In this document: piece by piece, positions 38,485 to 47,982 of the stretch
Layout: each line of letters starts with the position of its first letter
How positions within the stretch are numbered: the stretch's first letter is position 1
From: Erythrobasidium yunnanense
Lineage: Eukaryota > Basidiomycota > Cystobasidiomycetes > Erythrobasidiales > Erythrobasidiaceae
Direction of reading: 5' to 3'
Length of the DNA: 64,000 nucleotides
NCBI GenBank assembly: GCA_001600175.1
Contig: BCJC01000003.1
Location: forward strand, 992,001-1,056,000
Notes under the pieces: model-generated
What the model was told of the DNA's origin: nothing
Databases searched by the model: none
The model's input: the letters and a program-made list of their open reading frames with translations, nothing else
Position numbers and translations under genes: made by a program

Positions 38485-39386
38485 TTATTTGCGGAGCTTG
38501 ACTTCTTTCCCTTTCCCTTCTGCACAGTCCCACTTGTGCTCATCTGCCCAATTCATGCGCTGACACCATCTACTACAGCTATGAAACGACCAAGCGCCAA
38601 GATCAGCACTTCCATGCCTGTCCAACCCGAAAGAGGGGCAGCTTGTACTCACTACCACGCCGTACCGCACAACGAGCATCTCCAAAGCATGCTGAAGTCA
38701 TCATCCAACTTCCCCGAGTTACCCACGCCCAACATCCTGCAATGTGCACAAATGACCGGCATCTGGCTGTTTGTCCCATGGTACTTGAGAAGATCGGCTA
38801 GACATCTGTCGTGTACGAGAGTGGTGTGCGGTGCAACAGGAGAATAATGCGAAGGAGACGTAGACGCAACGGGAGAGGATGTCGATTGACGTCTGCTCGA
38901 GCTTGGCGATGTAGTGAAATAGCCAGGTATGGAAGCGTCTGCAAATGTCGATATGATGGCTGTGGGAATTGCGAATCCTAGATCGAATGATTTGGAAGCT
39001 TCGGAAAGCAGCTTGCTTTCTTGTGGGGTAGTGGCTTTGGGAGATCTTGGATTTGTAGGTGGAGCCAAGGTCATGGGTCCATAGCCGTTCAAGCGATGGG
39101 TGTAGTGCGTTTCTGCTGATGTGTTGGTCTTTGCATCCCACAGCGTAAATTCTGCAAATACTGTGTATTCTCCTCCCTTTCCCGGAGGATCCGATTGAGC
39201 TGGCCCGGTCCCTAGCTCGAGTAGCCAGGTACTGGGCTTTCCGCAGGGCAGAGTGGCAGGATTTGGTAGGAGATTGTACAGATCACAGGCGAAACGGAAG
39301 GAAGATGTGCGGTAGTCTGAACGAGCGTGTTGCATGATAACACTGGGAGAAGAATGGCAGGGAGAAGAGAGAGGAAACAGTGACAT
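38485..39386 (-). CDS. MYND-type zinc-finger protein, copy 2
   Basis: Two exons. The first starts MSLFPLSSPCHSSPSV (an alternative start is the ATG at 39335, MQHARSDY). It continues NLLPNPATLPCGKPSTWLLE, YTVFAEFTLWDAKTN and VAPHTTLVHDRCLADLLKYH. The MYND finger begins VICAHCRMLGVGNSGKLDDD, with a second pair RCSLCGTAWY. An intron (GTGAGTACAAG...GTTTCATAG) joins this to CSRWCQRMNWADEHKWDC. The complete set C-x2-C, C-x2-C, C-x3-C, H-x3-C fits the MYND zinc-binding pattern. The protein ends GKGKEVKLRK. MYND fingers generally bind proline-rich peptides of partner proteins. The role here is unknown. It is the intact partner of the broken copy at 36729-37813. Confidence 0.75.
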
Positions 39387-40295
39387 AGATCAGTGTACAT
39401 TGTTACCGCAGAAGAGGGTCAGAGCATGCTAGAATTCAGTTGAGCGTCAGTGCACCAAGGAAGGAATGGCCGTTGGAAGGAAGGTATCAGTTGCGGGAGT
39501 CGAAGGGAGTGTCAGCTTGTAGATTTCAAGGAGGAGCAGCCGTTGCATTGCATCACGCACAATCTGCGAAGAGAAGGGAGAGCTTCTCCTGGGGTTTATT
39601 CTGGCTTCCCCTATTTTCGATCACCCTTTGCTGGATGGAATTTTTCGCCCGGTTTGAGGAGGGGCTTCTCTCCTCTTCAGAATCAGGTAGGATCTTCAAG
39701 TAAACCTCGAGGACGTGAGTCCTACATACATCTTACATTCATATCTACATCATAACAGCATAGCTTACGCCTTTCTCTTGTCCTTTTCCAGGCATTTCTA
39801 GGTGAGCTGAGAGAAGATACGAGCAAGCGAGCGATAGCGAAGACGCTGCAGGCTAGGGAGTGTCGAGAGAAGTATCATGACGCTGACTGTGTTATCCTCC
39901 TTTTCCCATCTCCCTATCCACTCGAACGACTTCAATCTGGTCTTCGACAATTATCGACAACTCTCGCATCAAACGACATGAACGACAACTTTACGCATGC
40001 TATTCCGCGCGCATCAATGAAAACACAATGATTTCGACTGCGGTATATCCTGCGTCTCGACTGCCTTGGAATCCTCAACTCACCTCGACTTCAACCTGGC
40101 ATCATACAATTATCGACAATGCTCGTGTTGGACGACATCGATAACGTATTTACGCATCCTACGATATACACATCAATAATACACACAACTGTCCCGGCTC
40201 GGCCCCACTTTGACATCTGGCTACCTTCGCATGCTCGACTCACCTCGACTGCTCGACCTACAATCACCTGCAACTACAATTCGGATAGCAGCAGA
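39387..40295. promoter_or_regulatory. eL15 upstream region, later copied
   Basis: This gap contains the eL15 promoter and leader. From about 39789 onward the sequence is recognisable in inverted orientation at 46640-46975, so the upstream region is part of the eL15 partial duplication. No other gene is supported. Confidence 0.5.
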
Positions 40296-40550
40296 ATGGG
40301 GGCCTATGCATACGTAGCAGGTGCGGAACACGCTTTTATGCTGGATGCTGCGGGATCTTGGCATTCTCCCCGTCCTGTCGACGAATCATGGCTGACCGAT
40401 GCTCTTGTGACCTCTTGCAGAGATCGCAAAGCGAAAGCAGTCTGATATCCTCAGGTTCCTGCTTCGAGTCCGATGCTGGCATCTACGACAGCTCAACGTC
40501 ATCCACCGCGTTTCCCGACCTTCCCGACCCGACAAGGCTAGACGACTAGG
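39789..40550 (+). repeat. source segment of inverted eL15 duplication
   Basis: This stretch covers the promoter, exon 1, intron 1 and the first part of exon 2 of eL15. It is present again in reverse orientation at about 46351-46975. The intron is kept in the copy, so the copying was at DNA level and not through mRNA. Confidence 0.75.
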
Positions 40551-41063
40551 CTACAAGGCCAAGCAAGGCTACGTTGTGTATGCCGTGCGTGTCCGCAGGG
40601 GTAACAGGAAGAAGCAAGTCGCCAAGGGCGCCACCTTTGGTAAACCCACCAACCAAGGTGTGAACCAGCTCAAGTTCCAGCGCTCGCTCAGATCAGTAGC
40701 AGAGGAGAGAGTAGCGAGGAGATGTGGTGGATTGAGAGTTCTAAACTCGTACTGGATCAACCAGGATGGTGTCTACAAGTACTTTGAAGTCATCCTCGTA
40801 GACCCCGCACACAAGGCTATCCGAAGAGACGCACGAATCAACTGGATCTGCAACGCCGTACACAAGCGAAGAGAAATCAGAGGTCTCACCTCCGCTGGAA
40901 AGCAGGTCAGTCGCACTCGTTCGCTCTTCAATATATTACATTATGCTAAACTCGAAATCTCGCACAGTCCCGCGGTATCGCAAAGGGTCACAGATACAAC
41001 CACTCTCCTCAGTACGCTACATGGAAGAAGCACAACACCCTCCGTCTGCGCAGATACCGATAA
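40296..41063 (+). CDS. RPL15: 60S ribosomal protein eL15
   Basis: Three exons (40296-40320, 40421-40905, 40968-41063) add up to 606 nt, giving 201 residues, close to the usual 203-204. Exon 1 encodes MGAYAYVA; splicing gives [20 protein letters not shown]. The core reads [20 protein letters not shown] and [20 protein letters not shown], then [20 protein letters not shown] and [10 protein letters not shown]. The last exon joins SAGKQ to [20 protein letters not shown] and ends NTLRLRRYR. All are hallmarks of eL15, a component of the large ribosomal subunit. Intron 1 uses a GTGCGG donor directly after a GCAG, and its end CTCTTGCAG is canonical. Confidence 0.95.
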
Positions 41064-41414
41064 ACGGAACACCTATGGGAGGGGAGTATCCATCAGCCTG
41101 GCCCGACCTTTCACCTTTTCAGCATCTTCACTTTTCAGTATCCAAGAGCGAGGAAAGCAGGAACGGAGGGTTTGTGCAAGCTTGGGCTATCCCTCTACAG
41201 TGTTCTCATGTTTCTTTTGCAAAGTCGTTTGGTTCTTCCTCACCCTATCCTACCCTGTTTTGTCATTCGGCAAAAAACAAAAATCGATGGCTCTTCGTTC
41301 CATCATCAACCACAATATCGCTGTCTGTGCTCTTTTGCTTGCACTTGCCTGATCTTGCTGCTACAACAACTGACTTTGACGGAAGTACTGCTGTCAGAAG
41401 GCGCGCTGGTGTGA
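41064..41414. other. intergenic between convergent genes
   Basis: eL15 (plus) and the UPF0132-like gene (minus) converge. A T/C-rich stretch near 41205-41260 is probably eL15 3' UTR. No gene is seen. Confidence 0.5.
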
Positions 41415-42260
41415 CTACTCCTCTTCCACCCACTGCGCCGCTAACTCTCCTATTCGCGGTAGGTAGTATCGCTGTAACGTATCTGAATCCAGGAACGCTC
41501 GGTACCTGTCGTTTGTCATGCTCGTCAGCATTAACCTAAATGTGCTCTTTACGGTTGACTCACGCTAATTGGCCATACGCTGCTAGATCGAAGAGAACGA
41601 GTATCCAAGTGAAGAAGCGGGACCAGAGGAATAAGAGGTGAAGCACAGCTAAGCCGCAGCCTAGAAGTAGGGACTGCCAAGCGTGAAAGCGGCTGTTAGA
41701 TCAACAGTGCCTCATTAGTAAATACTCTCCTATGTTACGAATGAGACGTATGATCTTGCTCACACATAGTCATTCTTCGTTTCAATGATAAGGAGAAGTA
41801 TAGCGAGAATAGGGCCCAGAAAGTACGCAGCTGCCGCTTCGATGTCGATCCTGAGACCATAGCACGTCTCATATTCATTATGGGGATTACTTGAAGACGA
41901 GCTTGAAGCCGTTGGGTATGTATTGCCCATCCCGCTCTCCGCGTCCCAGAGCACGTTACCTCCTCCTCCACTTGCTGCGTTGTTCGCATACGAAGTACTT
42001 GCAGATGACGAGGAGATAGCAGTAGAAGAGTTCATATCGCTCGTACGTGCGCCAGACTGATGGGACCCGACGCTGAACCAGGGTGATTTAGGACGGCTCG
42101 AGCTGCTAGTAGCATTTGCGGCTGCTGATGATGAGGAAGAAGCGAATGGAGATTTGGGAATACGAGAGGCTGATGAGCTGGCGGCAGCGTTATTGCTACT
42201 GCGTGCATCGGGCGGAGGCTCGTACGGCGCGAAGTTGATTGCGTTGCGCGAGGAGGACAT
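41415..42260 (-). CDS. UPF0132/DUF4870-type membrane protein
   Basis: The N-terminal 130 residues (MSSSRNAINFAPYEPPP...) are rich in Ser and Ala and look disordered. The conserved part starts ETCYGLRIDIEAAAAYFLGP, with a first helix ILAILLLIIETKNDYV. An intron (GTGAGCAAG...CTAACAG) joins this to RFHAWQSLLLGCGLAVLHLL, which carries the R-F-H-A-W-Q-S signature of UPF0132 proteins, and FLWSRFFTWILVLFDLAAYG. A second intron leads to AYRAFLDSDTLQRYYLPRIG and the end AAQWVEEE. Three hydrophobic helices are expected. Family function is not known. The ATG at 42260 is chosen as the first in the open frame. Confidence 0.8.
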
Positions 42261-42762
42261 AGTCAATATAGATGTAAATCCAGATGCTAGATGTATAGTA
42301 TGGCCCTGCTATTGCGCTGTCATTTGTGTCTGAGTTCACGATATATGCAGGTACAGAGCCAACCAACACGTCAACCAAGGCTAATAAATGCATTGATTGC
42401 ACAGACTGATGTTAAGACCAAGAATTGAGCTTTGAATAACACCCTCCTCTGCTATGCTGCTACCCATAAAAGCACACAATTCAGATGCGAAATTCGGGCT
42501 GGCTCTCGGAACCTCTGACGGATCAGGCCTTCTACGATACGATTGGAACCGTCTACAGCCATCGGAGCAATTGCATCGAGCGTGCACACTCTCAAGTCTA
42601 AACTTACTGATGCGCAGACATTCTGAGAGAGCGAGACGCCGACGCTAGGGAAGAACCATTGATTTACTCCGAAGACCTTGCTGCGGCGATGTGTGCTTCA
42701 AGAGGCTGTAGGTTGATGTCGTTCCTTACTTCTGCATTCCACACCTCCACACTTTCTATAAC
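42261..42762. promoter_or_regulatory. divergent promoter region
   Basis: The UPF0132 gene (minus) and the carboxylesterase (plus) start on either side of these 502 nt. No specific site was identified. Confidence 0.4.
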
Positions 42763-45027
42763 ATGGCTAAGACTACCCTGCTCACTGCGGGACTCCTCTT
42801 TGGTCTCCATCATTCTGCAAATGCTCTCAGCAACTCGAAGACATCGCTGCGCTTCCTGTATCAGAACAACCTCAACTTCACCGACGATGTCAACCATATC
42901 GGAAGTATCCTGCTCGATCCCATGTCCAATAGCCAAGCCTCTGGAGCTTGCGCAAACCTGAATGAAGGGCTCCTATCCATCTCCGCCATCAAGGCACATG
43001 AGCAAGACTTCATACATCTCCTTGGATACGAAGCATATGCCGGACGTGTGGAGGCCGACCAATGCTACTTGGTCGCGAATGGCACCATCCAATACACCAA
43101 CTCGAGTGGCTCTGGACAGATCACATACAAGCCAAACGAGTACTTGGACGAGTCACTCCCTGTACTCTGCAGCCAGACGGCGAAAGGCAACATGCCCAAC
43201 GTTACCGCCACCACCCAGAGTCTAGTCACCGTGGCCTCGAACGACAATACATTTGTCGGGTACAGGAATCAGAAGTCTTTCCGCTTCTCTGGTATTCCTT
43301 TTGCCGATCAGCCAGAGCGATTCACCTATTCGTCCCTGTACTCCGAGACGGGTCAGACCATCAATGCGACGGTCTACGGACCTCGATGTCTCCAGCCTTC
43401 AAGCCCCGACAGTAGAGAGGACTGCTTGTTCCTCAACATCCAGACGCCATACATCCCTAAAGCCGGAGACAAGTCCAAACTGCGACCAACCTACTTCTGG
43501 ATCCATGTAAGCTCGTCAGCTTCATTGGATATTTACTGTCGCGCTGACGTTTGTATCGTGATCATAGGGAGGAGGCTTCGTCAGTAAGTCTTCTGTTTCT
43601 ATGACCTCAAACACGAAGCCCTACTAAAAGCTATTATATTCCTCAGCCGGCTCTGCCCAAGATGCAGGTGCAGACGGAGGCCAGATGACGTCCAGAGAAG
43701 ACGTCGTCGTAGTGCAGATCCAATATCGCCTCTCGACCCTTGGCTTCCTCGCGATACCTGGCACCAATATCACTGGCAATTTTGGCATTGCAGACCAGAT
43801 CGTTGCCCTTGACTGGGTCAAGAAGAACATAGCTTCATTCGGCGGCGACCCAGACAACATCACGATAGGCGGTGCATCAGCGGGAGCTGGTTCTGTGCGC
43901 ACGCTTCTGGGCTCGCCTAAAGCCATCGGAAAATTCCAGGGTTCTATCGCAGCTTCCAACCTTGGAGGTGGTGTAGCCCTTGGGCTAAGCGGAGACTATG
44001 CAACGACGTACAGCTCATACCTCACCGTCGCTCAGTCTTATGCGCTAGCCGGGCAGCAGATCTTCAACGGCACAAACTGTACCCAAACTTCTCTGCAGAG
44101 TCAGATCAGCTGCTTGAGATCAGCAAACGCTTCAGCTATCACCAATCTCGACACATTGGCCCGCTTTGTAGTTCAAGACGGTACATACGTCGATACAGAA
44201 CGACTTATCGTTACACAGAAGAACGGCTCAGCTGCAAACATCCATACAATGTGGGGAATCCTAGCGGACGATGGGGGTTCTTTCGCCAATTACCCTCCGG
44301 CATACGTCACCAGTCTCTCGGCGGCTCTCCAGTACGGATTGACTATCAATGCTTCTGCTGCTCAGAGCATCATCGACTCTGGCCTCTTCCCGTTCTACGA
44401 TAGCGGTAACTTCACACTCGATGCTTTCAACGTCACCACCCGTGTCTCGACAGATCTGCAATTCAGATGTATCGATCAAGCTACCATTTACACTGGTGTA
44501 CAGTCCGGCGCCTTCAAGTCAAGTTACTTCTATCAGATCCAGCGCGCAAACGGAGGATACAACCCTGAGAGAGTGCCCGCAAATGGCCCAATCTCTGCTG
44601 AGTACCCACTTGGCAACCCAAATGCACCGTACTTCAAGCTGCACGGCAACGATCAGGTCACTTTCTTCGTAAGTTGTTGCTTCCACCTTGTGGTAGCGCT
44701 ACAATTATCTGACAAATTGGCATATAGGGTGTCTTGAACAGCATTCGTGACAAGAAGGATCTCATCAACGCTCAACTCACGGCTGGCTACGTTGGAAGCT
44801 TCGTCAGGTCGTCCTCGCCGAACGCCCCCGCCGAATATCTCAAAGTACGAGGATACACAACAGAGATCGCCGCAGTCGCTGCAAGCGGACCTTGGGAGCC
44901 TGTCACTAGCGCAGAGGGCCCACTCAAGCTGCTTGATGCTACCAGCGTCACAGCACCGTTCCAGGACCAGGCCCAGTGCTCTTTCTTGGGATATGGCATC
45001 CAATACTACGCAAACGGCGGGATTTGA
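42763..45027 (+). CDS. type-B carboxylesterase/lipase, secreted
   Basis: Four exons (42763-43506, 43568-43583, 43647-44668, 44728-45027) total 2082 nt, giving 693 residues. A signal peptide (MAKTTLLTAGLLFGLHHSAN AL) starts the protein. The carboxylesterase domain shows FRFSGIPFADQPERF and EDCLFLNIQTP. The spliced WIHGGGFVTGS is the oxyanion hole, built across a 16-nt exon. NFGIADQIVALDWVKKNIAS is followed by GGASAGAGS, the G-x-S-x-G nucleophile elbow. The acid residue is expected near ILADDGGSF and the His in FKLHGNDQVTFFG. Several N-x-S/T sites fit secretion. The N-terminal 150 residues before the esterase core are longer than in short family members. Substrate is unknown; secreted esterases of this type act on lipids or other esters outside the cell. 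Confidence 0.88.
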
Positions 45028-45462
45028 GGGAAGGCGCTCGAGCGTAATACAAGGATGAACATAAACGACTGTTAGCGAATAACACTGTATCATCTCACGA
45101 CTCTGCTACCTGCGTAGTGCTACTCCTACGCATATCAAGAATGTCAAACACATCATCTGGGTAATGCTTGTGGTTGATGCGCTTACACGTCTCCACACAC
45201 CTTCTTTGAACACTTTCACAGGCTCGACAGACAGATCCGCTGTACCCTAGGTGAAAGGCAGGCTAGCTCCAGCAGCTCAGCAGCACCAGCGAGCGACGTC
45301 TGTAGCGGTCTGCCAAGCCGGCTGGAACGTGCTCGTCTTGAAAGGGAATGTATAAGCTGGAACGTGCGACTGACTGTCTGACAAACGACAAGGGGACACC
45401 AGAGTGCACTGGACGTACTGAGCAGACGGTAGTGCTCATATCACCAGGGTATAAAATCGCTG
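45028..45462. other. intergenic, no gene seen
   Basis: No coding frame was recognised. The region ends in the promoter of the small zinc-ribbon gene. Confidence 0.45.
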
Positions 45463-45843
45463 ATGAAATTGCTCACTGCTCTTGCTCTCCTTCACGCCAC
45501 TCTCCTAGCTCACACGCACACAACAGACCTTCCCGCTCAAAGCCATCTAAGAAACCACCCAACCATTCACAGGCCAGTTTATAGCATGCCTCCGCACACT
45601 CGACGCATCGCTGCACCCAGTGGCTCCAGCCCATCCAACCACGGTCGCTCTGCACAACAATCTATGGGCAAGGACAAGTCTAAAAAGCCAAGAAAGATGT
45701 GCCCGGAATGCGGCCAAGATGGCTGGCACAAGGAGCTGTATGAACCAGAGGACGATGATGCATACTACTATTACTGGTGCGACCTCTGCCGTTATAGCCT
45801 CAAGAAGTACGTTAAGAGCTTATTGTCAGGACGAAGGCACTAG
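45463..45843 (+). CDS. small Cys4 zinc-ribbon-like protein
   Basis: An uninterrupted frame of 126 residues begins MKLLTALALLHATLLAHTHT, which resembles a signal peptide. The middle is basic and Ser/Pro rich. The C-terminal part holds KMCPECGQDGWHKELYEPED, an acidic run and then YYYYWCDLCRYSLKKYVKSL. Two C-x2-C knuckles about 26 residues apart suggest a zinc ribbon. The end is LSGRRH. If translation instead began at MPPHTRRI (codon 42) or MGKDKSKK (codon 68) there would be no signal-like N-terminus and the protein would be a small basic nuclear or cytosolic zinc protein. I do not recognise the family. Confidence 0.5.
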   Translation: MKLLTALALLHATLLAHTHTTDLPAQSHLRNHPTIHRPVYSMPPHTRRIAAPSGSSPSNHGRSAQQSMGKDKSKKPRKMCPECGQDGWHKELYEPEDDDAYYYYWCDLCRYSLKKYVKSLLSGRRH

Positions 45844-46350
45844 CGTTATACAGTGCAGCTTTCATATCTCCTACATCTCATCATGCATCTCCCTAAATCA
45901 CCTCCAACTACCGCATCCTTTACTGGAACGCCCCTCTTCGCTTCGCCCGCACTTCTTCCTACCTTGTCATCGTCTGTACTACCTATCTGTCCAGTTGCAG
46001 ACTATGACAGCGGGCATCGCTTGTGCTCGTGCTCATGCAACAAAGATGCTTCTGGTCCCGTTCATTCATGACCAGCTGCTGAAGGAATGGCTTGCTGTGG
46101 ATTGAGCGAGTATCACCTTCATCCGGAATGACCAGGCTTTGTCGCCAGACGCGGACCACAATTAAGCTAACGCCATCAGCTGAGAGTCCTTAATATCATC
46201 ACTGGCTGTTGACGATAGTAGAAAGCAGCGATCTCATTGAAAGACAAGAAGAACCCCATCTGCTACTTGTTTGACTTTAGGGTATCACAGTGCCATTGGA
46301 AGCGCATAGGTGATGTTCTAAGTACAATGTGTTTGCGAATGATGGAAAAC
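45844..46350. other. intergenic, no gene seen
   Basis: About 500 nt without supported coding sequence, running up to the edge of the inverted eL15 copy. Confidence 0.45.
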
Positions 46351-46975
46351 CTTGATGCCTGCCCTTAGAACCTAGTCGTCTAGCCTTGTCTGGTCGGGAA
46401 GGGCTTGAGACTCGGTGGATGACGTTGAGCTGTCGTAGATGCCAGCATCGGACTCTGAGCAGGAATCTGAGGATATCAGACTGCTTTCGCTTTGCGATCT
46501 CTGCAGAATATCACAAAACATCCGTCAGACATGATTCGCAAGCAGGACGAGGAGGATGCCAGGATCCCGCAGCGATCCAGCATAAGAGGGTGTTCCGCAC
46601 CTGCTACGTATGCATAGGCCCCCATTTTGCTGCTATTCCAGATCGTAGTTGCAGGTGATTGGAGGTCGAGCAGTCGAGGTGAGTCGAGCGTTCGAAGGGT
46701 AGCCAGATGTCAGAGTGCAGCCAAGCCGGGATAGTTGGGTGTGTAAGTGATGTGTATATCGTAGTATGCGTAAAGACGTTATCGATGTCGTCCGATACGA
46801 GTATTGTCGAGAATTGTGCGAAACCAGGTTGAAATCGATCGGATTGTAGAAATGTGGAAAAGGTAGGATAACACAGTCAGCATCCTGACACTTATCTGCC
46901 ACTTTCATAGCCTTCAGCACCTTGCTGGCGCTTGCTTGCTCGTACGCTATCTCATCTTACCTAGGAATGCCTGCA
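46351..46975 (-). pseudogene. inverted partial copy of the eL15 gene
   Basis: Read on the minus strand this stretch repeats the eL15 upstream region, exon 1 (MGAYAYVA), intron 1 with the same GTGCGG donor, and exon 2 from [20 protein letters not shown] to RPDKARRLG. The similarity ends near 46360, inside exon 2, so only the N-terminal 50 or so residues are encoded. Many scattered substitutions occur in the upstream part, fewer in exon 2, where one replaces Arg by Ser ([10 protein letters not shown]). Because the promoter copy is included the fragment may be transcribed. It lies directly downstream of the Rdx gene. Confidence 0.75.
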
Positions 46976-47160
46976 AAGCGATGGGATCAATCGACTCGGA
47001 CAGAGCGGCAGGGCCCTCGGCCGAGCAAGGTCGTCCCGGCAGTGGATTGCGGGCATGTTTTCCTTGCTTTAGAATCCTTGCGGAGAAAATTGTTCGAAGA
47101 GTCATGCCCTCTTTATCGCCACGCTTCGCCAAGTTTGACTTCGTGACAGCAGTGAATGCT

Positions 47161-47911
47161 TCAAGCAACTGTTTTGTTCTTTCCTGCCTTATCTGAATGG
47201 CCTAAACCCCTGTTCGGGTCGATATGCTCGCGTATTTTCTGTTTCTGTCGACAGTAGCGGTCGCGATCAGCAAGTGCAGCTTCAAAATAGCACAGCACCG
47301 GAAGCTTACAATGACCTTCATCTCTGCGAACCCACCCTCTATCTTTCTATCATGAATCAGAATAGGGTTGTTCACAACTGAATCGGCCTTGTACAGCCAA
47401 ACTCTGAAGCGCCCGGCTGTTGCTGGATCTGAGCGAGGCATTATTGTGATAGCCGAGATAGTGGAGGGTGAAGTGTCGGAAGTAGCTTCTGAATCGCCGT
47501 TGGGTGAGAAGGTGTTCAGAAGCTCCGTTTGGACCCAAGTCGCGCGTGCGTTCCTGCAAGTCGAGCAGCGTTAGTAGATGTAAAAGGTGCAGTATCAGTC
47601 TGTATGCCGACCATCGACTGCAAAATGCGAGAGTCAGCTTTGTCGAGCTAGCCGTCTTCAGGCTCGACTTACCACCGATTGCAGTATTCGATAACAACGT
47701 GCACTTCTTTCGAAAGATTAGGCAATGGGAACGTTGCTGGGTTCATCACATCTTCCTGGACAGCAGCGCGCCCGCCGGTTTCTGTAGCAGTAGATGTCCC
47801 GGACGAGCTCTCGTCATTCTTGGTCGCAAGTATTCGCGAGGAAGTAGGTTCTTCGCTTGATGGAACAGGCTGGCAGTCAATGCAGGCATCTTGAGGCTGT
47901 TCGGACGACAT
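47161..47911 (-). CDS. Rdx family (selenoprotein W-like) protein
   Basis: Four exons: 47673-47911 (239 nt), 47612-47617 (6 nt), 47310-47553 (244 nt) and 47161-47244 (84 nt). They total 573 nt, giving 190 residues. After a Ser/Thr-rich N-terminus the fold begins HVVIEYCNR. Splicing through the 6-nt exon gives CNRC-RW, then NARATWVQTELLNTF. The domain continues AITIMPRSDPATAGRFRVWL and HDRKIEGGFAEMKVI, ending KQKIREHIDPNRGLGHSDKA. GHSD and D-R-K-x-x-G-G-F are typical of the Rdx/SelW family. The CxxC motif takes the place of Cys-x-x-Sec in animal selenoproteins. These thioredoxin-like proteins are thought to act in thiol redox reactions. The stop lies just 72 nt downstream of no other gene on this strand, while the start lies 71 nt from the end of the ARM-type gene. 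Confidence 0.85.
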
Positions 47912-47982
47912 TGTTTGCGAAGCAGGAGAAGATAGCAGAAGAACAACGATAGATTTACGACGTTTCAGACCCAAAATTCCCC

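Noticed and set aside
40943-41539. Plus-strand open frame of about 198 codons
   Set aside because: It runs out of frame through the last eL15 exon, the 3' UTR and the antisense side of the UPF0132 gene, with no family features.
46947-47168. Minus-strand open frame of 73 codons after the Rdx gene
   Set aside because: It overlaps the Rdx stop and ends in the start of the inverted eL15 flank. No conserved feature was seen, so it is taken as chance at a duplication joint.
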